Of a DNA stretch of 64,000 bases, positions 27,186-36,197 are shown in pieces. The DNA lies in NCBI GenBank assembly GCA_965220615.1, contig CBDCQL010000002.1, positions 434,001 through 498,000 on the forward strand, written 5' to 3'. Made by a program: the position numbers and the translations under genes. Source of the DNA: JAGWBD01 sp965220615 (GTDB lineage Bacteria; Chloroflexota; Anaerolineae; Aggregatilineales; Phototrophicaceae). The notes under the pieces are model-generated. The model was not told the origin of the DNA. It made no database searches and saw only the letters and a list, made by a program, of their open reading frames with translations. Position 1 is the first letter of the stretch; every line of letters begins with the position of its first letter.

Positions 27186-28901
27186 TCAATTGCGCAATGC
27201 GGCCGTGGCCGCTTCATCGACGGTCATCGTCTCCGCGTCGATCGCCACGCCGTAATCGCGTCGCGCCGCTTCGAGCGACACGAAGTCGTTGATCACGTCC
27301 TCCAGCACATGGCAGGGATCGCGGCGTTTCGGGTCGCCCCAGCCACCACCGCCGCCGGAGGAATTGATGATGATGTCTCCCGACTTCAGGTCCTTTTCAT
27401 GCAGGGACCCGTTGACCCGCTCCCTGTCCGTGTCGGGCCAGATAGTGACGGAACCCGGGTCGCCGTCCATACCGCCGTGCATCCCCCAGGGCGCCGTTTT
27501 CGTCTTCTTGACAATCGCCAGGGCCTGGGCGTCATGCCTGAAATGGTAGGTGCGCGTGACGCCAACTCCTCCGCGGTATTCGCCAGGGCCACCGGAATCC
27601 CGGCGCATGCCGTAATTCTCAATGATCCACGGCCCCTTGGTCTCCACGACCTCGACGGGGTTGTTGCGGCAGCCCGGTTCGCTGAGATGCATGATGCCGT
27701 CCTCGCCGTCGTTGCCGGCGAAAGCGCCGAAGCCGATGGCCTCGTTGGTGGCCTCCAGCCAGGGCAGGCCCGTCTCCGGGTGGATGCCCAGTCCCATCAG
27801 GCTGAAGATATCGCCGCCGGAGCAGGCCGGCACCGCGTCCGGCATGCCCTGCGATATCGCCTTCAGAATCACCTCCGGCATCAGCAGACCGGCCCAGAGC
27901 GTGAAGGTCGGTGACGGGGCGACGGCATGCGTCATGCTGCCTTCCTCGGTGATGACGCGTAGCGGCCGGTAATGACCGGCGTTGGCAGGGTAGTCCGGCG
28001 TGGTGATGCCTTTGAAGCCCAGTCCGCTGACGCCCCGGGTCAAACCGATCGGTAAATTCATCGGGCCTTCGGTTGTGGGTTGCGAGCCGGTCCAGTCCAC
28101 GATGAACTCGTCATCAGTGACGGTTACCTTGCATTTCAGTTTGAGCGGAATGTCGCGATTGATGCCATCGTCGTCGGCGAAGTCCTCCGCCTCCCAGGTG
28201 CCCTTCGGCAACTCCGCCAGACGGTTGAGCGAAATGCGTTCGCCGTGGTCAAGGATGGCTTCAATCGCCTGCAACAGGGTGTCCAGGCCAAAACGCCCCG
28301 CCAGTTCGGAGATGCGGCGCTCGCCCGTGCGGCAGGCGGAGATCTGGGCATTCATGTCGCCGATGACGCGGTCCGGAATGCGGCTGTTGAATTTGATCAG
28401 GTTGACGATTTCCTCATTGCGCACGCCGGCCTTGTAGAGTTTCATGCCCGGCATGATGAGGCCTTCCTGGAAGACGTCGGTGGAATCCAGCATGTAGCCG
28501 GCTTCCTTCTGCCCAAGGTCGACCCAGTGCTGCTTGATGGCGGTGAAGCCGATCAGTTCGTCCTTGTAGAAAATCGGCGAGGTGGCCAGAACGTCCATCG
28601 GGTGCGCTGAGGACCAGTAGGGATAGGAGGTGAGCATGAGGTCGCCCGGCTCAAGGTTCTCTTTACCGATAAACTCGACGGTCTTCTGCAGGCCGTAGTC
28701 GTTGCCACAGGTGAAGACCGCCAGGCCAGGGGACTCGGCCAGCATGCGAAAGTCCCTGTCGTAAATGCCCAGACCGAAGTCCCGAATTTCGTAGACGATG
28801 GTGGTGTAGGAAGTGCGCATGAGGTTGCGTTCCATCTCACGCGCGGCGGACAGGTAGTAGTTGTGGATCACTTCAACGGTGATCGGGTCCGGTGCACCCA
28901 T
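27186..28901 (-). CDS. HyuB-like hydantoinase B/oxoprolinase family protein, array copy 4 (subtype B)
   Basis: A 571-residue subtype-B paralogue beginning MGAPDPITVEVIHNYYL, with GGGAGAG before ATG 28901. It shares the FTCGNDYGL, FYKDELIGFT and IIINSSGGGGGWGDP signatures with copy 5. Its neighbours copy 3 and copy 6 belong to subtype A, so the two subtype-B genes probably came from a local duplication inside an existing array. It has MTHAVAPSPTFTLWAGLLMPEV where copy 5 has MMHAVSPAPTFT. Spacing on both sides is 24 nt. Confidence 0.88.
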   Translation of the reverse strand: MGAPDPITVEVIHNYYLSAAREMERNLMRTSYTTIVYEIRDFGLGIYDRDFRMLAESPGLAVFTCGNDYGLQKTVEFIGKENLEPGDLMLTSYPYWSSAHPMDVLATSPIFYKDELIGFTAIKQHWVDLGQKEAGYMLDSTDVFQEGLIMPGMKLYKAGVRNEEIVNLIKFNSRIPDRVIGDMNAQISACRTGERRISELAGRFGLDTLLQAIEAILDHGERISLNRLAELPKGTWEAEDFADDDGINRDIPLKLKCKVTVTDDEFIVDWTGSQPTTEGPMNLPIGLTRGVSGLGFKGITTPDYPANAGHYRPLRVITEEGSMTHAVAPSPTFTLWAGLLMPEVILKAISQGMPDAVPACSGGDIFSLMGLGIHPETGLPWLEATNEAIGFGAFAGNDGEDGIMHLSEPGCRNNPVEVVETKGPWIIENYGMRRDSGGPGEYRGGVGVTRTYHFRHDAQALAIVKKTKTAPWGMHGGMDGDPGSVTIWPDTDRERVNGSLHEKDLKSGDIIINSSGGGGGWGDPKRRDPCHVLEDVINDFVSLEAARRDYGVAIDAETMTVDEAATAALRN

Positions 28902-28925
28902 GCTCGTCTCTCCCCCAGTTACTTG

Positions 28926-30647
28926 CTAACTGCGCAGGTCGGCCGTGGCGGCCTCATCGATGGACATGGTTTTCGGGTCGATGGCGACGCCGTAGTCGCG
29001 TCTCGCCGACTCAAGCGACACAAGGTCGTTTATGACGTCCTCCAGCACCAGCCCGGCATCGCGTTCGCGGGGGTCGCCCCAGCCGCCACCGCCTCCCGAG
29101 TTGTTGCAGATGACGTCCTCGGCGTCCATCGGATAATGAATGGCGCCGGTAATCTCCTGCCTGTCCGTGCCAGGCCAGACGATGACGTGGCCCACCTCGG
29201 CGTCCACACCGCCGGCCATACCCCATGGCGCGGACTTCGTCTTCTTGACCAGGGTCAGCGTGGTGGAGGGATGCAGGAAGCGATAGGTGCGGGTGACCCC
29301 CACGCCGCCGCGGTACTTGCCCGGTCCGGCGGAATCGCGCCGCAGATAGTAGTTCTCGATGATCCAGGGCGCCTTGGTCTCCAGAATCTCAATCGGGATA
29401 TTGCGGCAGCCCGGTTCGCTGAGATGCATGATGCCATCTTCACCGTCGCCTCCCGCGTGGCCGCCGAAGCCTACGGCCTCATTGGTCGCCTGCAGCCAGG
29501 GGAGTCCGGTCTCCGGATGCACGCCAACGCCCATCACGTCGAAGACGTCGCCGCCGCTGCAGGCCGGGATATGGTCCGGCATGCCCGCAGACAGGGCCTT
29601 GAGGATCACCTCCGGCGCCAGCAGGCCGGCCCAGACGGTGAAGCAGGGCGCCGGCGGAATGGCGTGCATGATTTCGCCCGCCGGCGCGATGACTTTTAGC
29701 GGTCGGTAGTTGCCGTCGTTGGCGGGGCTGTCCGGCGTGGTGATGCCCTTGAAGGCCAGGGCGCTGACGCCCTGGGTCAGACCGACGGGCATGTTCATGG
29801 GTCCGACGGTGGCCGGGTGCGAGCCGCTCCAGTCGACGATAAACTCGTCGTCCGTCACCGTGACCTTCACCTTAAGCTTCAGCATCGTGTCCCGGTCGAT
29901 GCCGTCATCGTCGGCCCAGTCCTCGGCCTCCCAGGTGCCGTTGGGCAGCGCCGCCAGACGTGCCCGCGCCATGCGCTCGCCATGGTCGAGAATGGCCTCG
30001 ACGGCGCCAAAGTAGGTATCCAGACCATAGCGCTCGACCAGGCTGGCGACGCGCAGTTCGCCGGTACGGCAGGCGGAAATCTGGGCATTCAGGTCGCCGA
30101 TGATGTTGTCCGGCATGCGGCTGTTGAAGCGCAGCAGATTCTCGATCTCTTTATCCAGCACACCGGCCTTGTAGAGCTTGAGGCCGGGCATGAGCAGGCC
30201 TTCCTGGAAGACGTCGACCGAATCGAGGATGTATCCGGCGTCCTTTTGGCCCAGGTCCAGCCAGTGCTGCTTGATGGCAGTGTAGCCGACCAGCTCGCCC
30301 AGGGCGAAGATCGGCGAAACGGCGAGGACATCCAGCGGATGCGCCGAGCTCCAGTAGGGGTAGGAGGTCAACAGCAGGTCACCCGGCTCCATGTTCTCCG
30401 CGCCGACGTACTCCACGGTCTTTTTCAGGCCGTAGTCGTTGCCGCGGGTGAAGACGGCCAGGCCGGGCGCTTCGGACAACATGCGGCAATTTCGGTCATA
30501 GAGCCCCAGACCGAAATCGCGCAGTTCATAGATGATGGTGCTGTAGGACGTGCGCATGAGGTTGCGTTCCATCTCACGCGCGGCAGAAAGCAAGTAATTG
30601 TGGATGACCTCGATGGTGATGGGGTCCAGTCCGTTTGACGTGCTCAT
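28926..30647 (-). CDS. HyuB-like hydantoinase B/oxoprolinase family protein, array copy 3
   Basis: A 573-residue subtype-A paralogue, starting MSTSNGLDPITIEV at ATG 30647. The ATG overlaps the stop of copy 2 by one base (TGATG), giving translational coupling. Own features: the array-standard EAPGLAVFTRGNDYGL, GFGGHAGGDGEDGIM, and CRNIPIEILETKAPW where most copies have CRNNPVEVxE. TSYPYWSSAHPLDV and CNNSGGGGGWGDP are conserved. Same presumed role as HyuB subunit of an ATP-dependent cyclic-amide hydrolase. Confidence 0.88.
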   Translation of the reverse strand: MSTSNGLDPITIEVIHNYLLSAAREMERNLMRTSYSTIIYELRDFGLGLYDRNCRMLSEAPGLAVFTRGNDYGLKKTVEYVGAENMEPGDLLLTSYPYWSSAHPLDVLAVSPIFALGELVGYTAIKQHWLDLGQKDAGYILDSVDVFQEGLLMPGLKLYKAGVLDKEIENLLRFNSRMPDNIIGDLNAQISACRTGELRVASLVERYGLDTYFGAVEAILDHGERMARARLAALPNGTWEAEDWADDDGIDRDTMLKLKVKVTVTDDEFIVDWSGSHPATVGPMNMPVGLTQGVSALAFKGITTPDSPANDGNYRPLKVIAPAGEIMHAIPPAPCFTVWAGLLAPEVILKALSAGMPDHIPACSGGDVFDVMGVGVHPETGLPWLQATNEAVGFGGHAGGDGEDGIMHLSEPGCRNIPIEILETKAPWIIENYYLRRDSAGPGKYRGGVGVTRTYRFLHPSTTLTLVKKTKSAPWGMAGGVDAEVGHVIVWPGTDRQEITGAIHYPMDAEDVICNNSGGGGGWGDPRERDAGLVLEDVINDLVSLESARRDYGVAIDPKTMSIDEAATADLRS

Positions 30648-32416
30648 CAGACGTCTCCTGTCTGAAGCCTTCCCTGGTCAGTGCGCAGGGCCGCCGTGGC
30701 GTCAACGACGACGGTCATGGTCTCCGAATCGATGGCCACGCCGTAGTCACGTCGCGCCGATTCCAGTGATACGAAGTCGTTGATGACGTCTTCCAGTACG
30801 CGCTGCGGGTCCCGCTGCCGGGGGTCGCCCCAACCGCCGCCACCGCCCGAATTGTTCTGGATGACTTCCTCGGCATCCATCCGGTAGTAAATGGCGCCGG
30901 TCCGTTCTTCCTTGTCGGAGCCCGGCCAAACGATCACATGGCCGACGTCGGCGTCCTGGCCGCCCTCCATGCCCCAGGGCGCGGACTTGGTCTTCTTGAC
31001 CAGCGTCAGGGTGGTGGACGGATGCAAAAAACGATAGCGACGGGTGACTCCCACGCCACCGCGATACTTGCCTGGCCCGCCTGAATCCCTGCGCATCCGG
31101 TAGGTCTCGATGATCCAGGGCGCCTTGGTCTCCATGATTTCAACCGGCACGTTGCGGCAGCCGGGTTCGCTGAGGTGCATGATGGCATCCTCGCCGTCGC
31201 TGCCGGCGTACGCGCCAAAGCCGATGCCCTCGTTGGTCGCCTCCAGCCAGGGCAGGCCGGTCTCCGGGTGCATGCCCAGCCCCATCACGGTGAAGACGTC
31301 GCCGCCGCTGCAGGCAGGAATGCGGTCGGGCATGCCTTGCGACAGGGCCTTGAGGATCACTTCGGGAGCCAGCAGGGCGGCCCAGACGGTGAAGGTCGGC
31401 GCAGGCGGGATTGCATGCATCATTTCGCCGGCCGGGGCGATGACCTTCAGCGGTCGATAGTTGCCGCCGTTGGCGGGTGTATCCGGCGTGGTGACGCCCT
31501 TGAAGGCCAGGGCGCTCACGCCTTCCGTAAGGCCAATGGGCAGATTCATGGGGCCGGGCGTGGCAGGATGGGAACCGCTCCAGTCCACGATGAACTCGTC
31601 ATCCGTGACCGTGACCCGGACCTTGAGCTTCAGCATGACGTCATGGTCGATACCATCATCATCGGCCCAGTCCTCGGCCTCCCAGGTGCCGTTGGGCAAC
31701 TCGGCCAGACGCACGCGCGCCAGTTGTTCGCCGTGGTCGAGAATGGCCGCCGAAGCCTCGCGGAAGAGGTCGAGGCCGAAGCGACCCACGAGTTCGGCGA
31801 CGCGGCGCTCGCCGGTGCGGCAGGCGGATATCTGTGCGTTGAGGTCGCCAATGATGCGTTCCGGCAGGCGACTGTTGAAGCGCAGCAGATTCTCGACTTC
31901 CTGGTCCAGCACGCCGGCCTTGTAAAGCTTGAGGCCGGGCATGAGCAGGCCTTCCTGGAAAACGTCGACGGAATCCAGGATGTAGCCGGGGTCTTTCTGG
32001 CCGAGGTCGAGCCAGTGCTGTTTGATGGCGGTGTAGCCGACCAGTTCGCCGGCGGCGAATATGGGTGAAACGGTGAGGACGTCCAGCGGATGGGCCGAAC
32101 TCCAGTAGGGGTAGGACGTGAGCAACAGGTCACCCGGTTCCATGTTCTCTTCGCCGACGAACTCGACCGTCTTCTGCAGGCCGTAGTCGTTGCCGCGGGT
32201 GAAGACGGCCAGGCCGGGTGCCTCGGACAGCATGCGACATTCCCGGTCGTAGATGCCGAGGCCGAAGTCGCGGAGTTCATAGATCACTGTGCTGTACGAG
32301 GTGCGCATGAGATTGCGCTCCATCTCACGCGCGGCGGAGAGCAGGTAGTTGTGAATGACCTCCACGGTGATGGGGTCGAGGGCGAGGTCACGCCCTTCCT
32401 GGGCTAAATCGCTCAT
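30647..32416 (-). CDS. HyuB-like hydantoinase B/oxoprolinase family protein, array copy 2
   Basis: A 589-residue paralogue, the longest in the array, with an extra N-terminal segment (MSDLAQEGRDLALDPITVEV) and a C-terminal tail ending DQGRLQTGDV. I use ATG 32416, which overlaps the previous stop (TGATG), rather than the GTG one codon earlier. Subtype A: TSYPYWSSAHPLDVLTVSP, QHWLDLGQKDPGYILDS and QNNSGGGGGWGDP. It is coupled to copies 1 and 3 by one-base overlaps. Confidence 0.88.
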   Translation of the reverse strand: MSDLAQEGRDLALDPITVEVIHNYLLSAAREMERNLMRTSYSTVIYELRDFGLGIYDRECRMLSEAPGLAVFTRGNDYGLQKTVEFVGEENMEPGDLLLTSYPYWSSAHPLDVLTVSPIFAAGELVGYTAIKQHWLDLGQKDPGYILDSVDVFQEGLLMPGLKLYKAGVLDQEVENLLRFNSRLPERIIGDLNAQISACRTGERRVAELVGRFGLDLFREASAAILDHGEQLARVRLAELPNGTWEAEDWADDDGIDHDVMLKLKVRVTVTDDEFIVDWSGSHPATPGPMNLPIGLTEGVSALAFKGVTTPDTPANGGNYRPLKVIAPAGEMMHAIPPAPTFTVWAALLAPEVILKALSQGMPDRIPACSGGDVFTVMGLGMHPETGLPWLEATNEGIGFGAYAGSDGEDAIMHLSEPGCRNVPVEIMETKAPWIIETYRMRRDSGGPGKYRGGVGVTRRYRFLHPSTTLTLVKKTKSAPWGMEGGQDADVGHVIVWPGSDKEERTGAIYYRMDAEEVIQNNSGGGGGWGDPRQRDPQRVLEDVINDFVSLESARRDYGVAIDSETMTVVVDATAALRTDQGRLQTGDV

Positions 32417-34131
32417 CACTTCGCTCGCAGGGCAGCCGTCGCCGCCTGATCGATAGCCAGTGAGTCCTCGTCAATGACGACGCCATAGTCCGAGCGCGCC
32501 GATTCCAGCGATACGAATTCGTTGATGACGTCATCGAGCACACGCTGCGGTTCGCGTTCAAGCGGGTTGCCCCAGCCGCCGCCGCCGCCGGAGTTGTTGC
32601 GGATGACGTCTTCAGCTTCCATCTGATAGTAGATGGCGCCGGTGCGCTCTTCCCTGTCCGTGCCGGGCCTGACGATGACGTGACCGGCTTCGGCTTCCTT
32701 GCCGCCGGCCATGCCCCAGGGGGCGGTTTTGGTCTTCTTGACCAAGGTCAGGGCGGAAGAGGGATGCTGGAAGCGGTAAGCGCGGGTGACGCCCACGCCC
32801 CCGCGATACTTGCCCGGTCCTCCGGAGTCCCGTCGCATGTGATAGGTATCGATGATCCAGGGCGCCTTGCTTTCCAGCACCTCGACGGGATTGTTGCGGC
32901 AGCCGGGTTCGCTGACGTGCATGATCGCATCCTCGCCATCATTGCCGGCGAAAGCGCCGAAGCCAACCGCCTCGTTCGTCGCTTCCAGCCAGGGAACGCC
33001 GGTCTCGGGATGCATACCCAGCCCCATCAGGGAGAATATGTCCCCGCCGCTGCAGGCCTGCACCCGTTCGGGCATGCCCCTGGCCAGGGCCTTGCAGACC
33101 ACTTCCGGCGCAAGGATGCCGGTCCAGATGAAAAAGGTGGCTGCGGGATGCTGGGCATTCATCAGTTCACCCGGCGGCGCAATGACCCGCAGCGGGCGAT
33201 AATGGCCGTCATTGGCGGGCAAATCCGGCGTGGAAACGCCCTTGAAGGCGAGGCCGCTGACGCCCTCGGTCAGGCCGATGGGCAAATTCATGGGGCCCAG
33301 ACAGGCGGGATTCGAGCCGCTCCAGTCCACGATGAATTCGTCATCGGTCACGGTCACCGTGCACCTGAGTTTCAACATGGTGTCGCGGTCCACGCCATCG
33401 TCGTCGGCCCAGTCCTCGGCCGTCCAGGTGCCCTTTGGCAGCGCGGCCAGGCGCGCGCGCGCGACCCGCTCGCCATGGTCGAGGATGGCCTCAACCGCCT
33501 CCTGGAAGAGCTCCACGCCAAAATTCTCAACCAGTTCGGAGACGCGCCGCTCACCCGTGCGACAGGCGGAGACTTGCGCGTTCATGTCGCCGATGATGCG
33601 GTCCGGCAGGCGGCTGTTGAAACGCAGAAGGTTGTAGATCTCTTCGTCGCGCACCCCGGCCTTGTAGATCTTCAGGCCGGGCATGAGCAGACCCTCCTGA
33701 AAGACGTCGACGGAATCGAGGACGTAGCCGGGGTCCTTCTGACCCAGATCGAGCCAGTGCAGCTTAATGGCCGTGTAGCCGACCAGTTCGCCGCAGGCGA
33801 AGATCGGCGAAGTCGCCAGCACGTCCATCGGGTGCGCCGAGCTCCAGTAGGGGTAGGAAGTCAGGAGCAGGTCGCCCGGCTCCATATTCTCCTCGCCGAT
33901 GAACTCCACAGTTTTCTTCAGGCCGTAGTCGTTGCCGCGCGTGAAAATGGCCAGGCCCGGCGCTTCCGCCAGCAAACGGCAGTGGCGGTCGTAGATGCCC
34001 AGGCCGAAATCGCGAATCTCGTAGACGATCGTGTTGTAAGAGGTGCGCATCAGGTTGCGCTCCATCTCACGGGCGGCCGAGAGCAGGTAGTTGTGGATGA
34101 CCTCCGTCGTGATGAGGTCCAGCTCAGCCAT
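32416..34131 (-). CDS. HyuB-like hydantoinase B/oxoprolinase family protein, array copy 1
   Basis: A 571-residue paralogue, first of the array and coupled to the upstream HyuA gene by a TGATG overlap at 34131-34133, so it is the most likely direct partner of that HyuA. By eye it is the most divergent subtype-A copy: LDLITTEV replaces the usual LDPITxEV, NPACLGPMNLP replaces HPATPGPMNLP, and NAQHPAATFFIWTGILAPEV replaces HAIPPAPTFTVWAALLAPEV in the mid region. KLHWLDLGQK replaces KQHWLDLGQK. TSYPYWSSAHPMDV and RNNSGGGGGWGNP are retained. Confidence 0.88.
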   Translation of the reverse strand: MAELDLITTEVIHNYLLSAAREMERNLMRTSYNTIVYEIRDFGLGIYDRHCRLLAEAPGLAIFTRGNDYGLKKTVEFIGEENMEPGDLLLTSYPYWSSAHPMDVLATSPIFACGELVGYTAIKLHWLDLGQKDPGYVLDSVDVFQEGLLMPGLKIYKAGVRDEEIYNLLRFNSRLPDRIIGDMNAQVSACRTGERRVSELVENFGVELFQEAVEAILDHGERVARARLAALPKGTWTAEDWADDDGVDRDTMLKLRCTVTVTDDEFIVDWSGSNPACLGPMNLPIGLTEGVSGLAFKGVSTPDLPANDGHYRPLRVIAPPGELMNAQHPAATFFIWTGILAPEVVCKALARGMPERVQACSGGDIFSLMGLGMHPETGVPWLEATNEAVGFGAFAGNDGEDAIMHVSEPGCRNNPVEVLESKAPWIIDTYHMRRDSGGPGKYRGGVGVTRAYRFQHPSSALTLVKKTKTAPWGMAGGKEAEAGHVIVRPGTDREERTGAIYYQMEAEDVIRNNSGGGGGWGNPLEREPQRVLDDVINEFVSLESARSDYGVVIDEDSLAIDQAATAALRAK

Positions 34132-36182
34132 CAGCCGTTGTCACCCCGTTGGGCGATCCGGATCTGCAACTCGCCGTATTCACCGACGATCAGCGTGTCG
34201 CCCGTATGCACCATCGTCGTGGAGCTTGGTTCCTCCACAATGGCCGGTCCGGACAGGCTGTCGCCGGCGCCCAGCTTCATGCGGTCGTAGACTTGGTATT
34301 TGATTTGTGAACTGCTGGCCCGGTCGTAGACCATGCGACTGCCGCGCGAGGCTGCGGCAAGGTCGCCACTGCCAGCTTCGGCGCGGGCCAGGTCCGGCCG
34401 TGGCAGCAGGCCGACGGCGCGCAGGCGCAGCGTCACGATTTCAATGGGGTCCTGCATCATGCTGTGGCCGTACTGCTGCAGATGGGCCGCGTGGAAGCGT
34501 TCGGTGATGAGCGGAATATCATCCGTCGAGAGTGTTACGCCGGGCAGTGGAATGTTGACGGTGTGTTCCTGGCCGCGGTAACGCATCTCGGCGCTGGGGA
34601 GGTATTGCTGCTGGTCCGCGCCGAAGCCATCGCTGGCGAGGGCATCCTGGCCCTGGGCCGCCAGTTCGGTATAGACCTGGTTCGCCTGGGCGGGGTCCAT
34701 GTCCACCAGGCCGGTGATGTGGGTGCGGGCGTAGTCGTGCACCACGTCCACCATCAGCATGCCGAGGGCGGAAAAGTTGCCGGGCCCCGGTGGGATGATC
34801 GCCAGCGGAACGCCCAGTTCGCGAGAGATGTTGGCGGCAACGAAAGCGCCGCCGCCACCAAAGGCGCAGAGCGCGAAGTCGCGTGGATGGTAACCGCGCT
34901 CGACCGAGATGACGCGCACGGCGCCGGCCATTTTGGCCTCCAGGATGCTCACGATGCCGGCCGCCACGTCCTGCAGGCCCATGCCCAGCTGCTGCGCCAG
35001 GCGGTCAATGGCTGCCTCGGCCAGGGCAGGGTCGATATCGATTTCGCCACCAAGGAAATTGTCCGGGTTCAGAAAGCCGATTTGCAGGGCGGCGTCGGTG
35101 AAGGTGGCCTCCTGGCCGCCCTTGCTGTAGCAGGCGGGGCCGGGGTCGGCGCCGGCGCTTTGCGGGCCTACCTGCAGGTGACCGCCTTCATCCACCCAGG
35201 CGATACTGCCGCCGCCGGCGCCAATGGTGTGGATGTCAATGGTTGGAATGGAGATCGGCAGGGTCTGGAAGACCTGCTCATTCTCGACCGTCGGCTCGCC
35301 CTCGGCGATGAGCGAGGCATCCAGACTGGTGCCGCCCATGTCCACCGTGATCATGTTGGGCAGGTCGATCAACTTGCCCAGAAAGGCGCCGCCAATGACG
35401 CCGCCGGCCGGGCCGGAGAGCACGAGATGGGCCGGTTCCTCGCGCGCGGTGTCCAGGGTCATGGCGCCGCCGCCCGAACGCGTCATCAGGAAGTTGCCGT
35501 TGAAGCCGCCGTCAACAAGTTCACTGTTCAGGCGCGTGAGGTAGGTGCGGGTGATGGGCTTGATGTAGGCATCGATGACGGTCGTGCTGGAGCGTTCGTA
35601 CTCGCGATAAACGCGGCTGAGGCGGTGCGACAGGGTGACCGAAATCTGCGGCGCGACTTCCTGGAAGACCTTCTCGAAGGCAAGTTCGTGCGCCGGGTTG
35701 GCGTAGCTATGCAGAAAGCAGACGGCGACAGACTCCACGCCCTGGTCCACGATGCGCTGAGCGACCTCACGCGCCTGGTCGGCGTCAAAGGGGGTCAGTT
35801 CCTGCCCCTTGTAATTCAGGCGCTCGGTAACCTCAAAACACAGTGAGCGCGGCACCAGCGACTTCGGTTTCTTGTACTTGAAATCGTACATCGGCTCGCG
35901 ATCGGTCCGTCCGAGCACGTAGATATCGCGGAAACCGCTCGTGGTGACAAAGGCGACTTTCGCGCCACTGCGGGTCAACATCGCGTTGATGCCAAGTGTC
36001 GTGCCATGCACGAAATATTCAATTTCACTGGTCTGTGCGCCGACCTTATCGAAACCCTGCAACACACCTTCGGCCGGATTGGCGGGCGTGGTCGCCACCT
36101 TGTCCAACTGGATGTCGCCGCTGTCCTCGTCAAGAACGATGACATCGGTGAAGGTGCCGCCTACATCGACTGAAACGCGCAT
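34131..36182 (-). CDS. Hydantoinase A/oxoprolinase family protein (HyuA-like), copy 1
   Basis: A 683-residue ATP-dependent HyuA-type subunit. The N-terminal actin-like fold has the phosphate motif DVGGTFTDVIVLDE (residues 6-19). A second domain has VDMGGTSLDASLI and GAGGGSIAWVD, typical of hydantoinase/oxoprolinase A and acetone-carboxylase-like proteins. Members use ATP to activate an amide or carbonyl oxygen, and work as A-B complexes with HyuB. AGAGGAAG precedes ATG 36182. It sits between the two canonical-looking HyuB genes and the seven-gene array and is stop-start coupled to the array. It may therefore serve as a common partner for several HyuB subunits. It is distinct from HyuA copy 2. 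Confidence 0.92.
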   Translation of the reverse strand: MRVSVDVGGTFTDVIVLDEDSGDIQLDKVATTPANPAEGVLQGFDKVGAQTSEIEYFVHGTTLGINAMLTRSGAKVAFVTTSGFRDIYVLGRTDREPMYDFKYKKPKSLVPRSLCFEVTERLNYKGQELTPFDADQAREVAQRIVDQGVESVAVCFLHSYANPAHELAFEKVFQEVAPQISVTLSHRLSRVYREYERSSTTVIDAYIKPITRTYLTRLNSELVDGGFNGNFLMTRSGGGAMTLDTAREEPAHLVLSGPAGGVIGGAFLGKLIDLPNMITVDMGGTSLDASLIAEGEPTVENEQVFQTLPISIPTIDIHTIGAGGGSIAWVDEGGHLQVGPQSAGADPGPACYSKGGQEATFTDAALQIGFLNPDNFLGGEIDIDPALAEAAIDRLAQQLGMGLQDVAAGIVSILEAKMAGAVRVISVERGYHPRDFALCAFGGGGAFVAANISRELGVPLAIIPPGPGNFSALGMLMVDVVHDYARTHITGLVDMDPAQANQVYTELAAQGQDALASDGFGADQQQYLPSAEMRYRGQEHTVNIPLPGVTLSTDDIPLITERFHAAHLQQYGHSMMQDPIEIVTLRLRAVGLLPRPDLARAEAGSGDLAAASRGSRMVYDRASSSQIKYQVYDRMKLGAGDSLSGPAIVEEPSSTTMVHTGDTLIVGEYGELQIRIAQRGDNG

Positions 36183-36197
36183 GACTTCCTCTCTCTC

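Larger units (their letters stand above)
21961..34131 (-). repeat. Tandem array of seven HyuB-like paralogues
   Basis: Seven consecutive genes of 570-589 residues, all in one direction, with junctions from a 1-nt overlap to 27 nt. Every copy has the same framework: NLMRTSY near the N-terminus, TSYPYWSSAHPxDV, QHWxDLGQK, ACRTGE, DWSGS or DWTGS, and a C-terminal GGGGGWGxP. At DNA level this makes about 12 kb of diverged direct repeats with unit 1.72 kb. By eye, copies 6 and 7 (in transcription order) are the most alike, and copies 4 and 5 form a second subtype. Confidence 0.9.

Noticed and set aside
22171..27914. Very long plus-strand open frames (538-827 codons) opposite the HyuB genes, similar from copy to copy.
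   Set aside because: They are antisense shadows of high-GC genes with biased codon use. Their recurrence follows from the repeated sense genes, and their protein composition is unlike a folded protein family.
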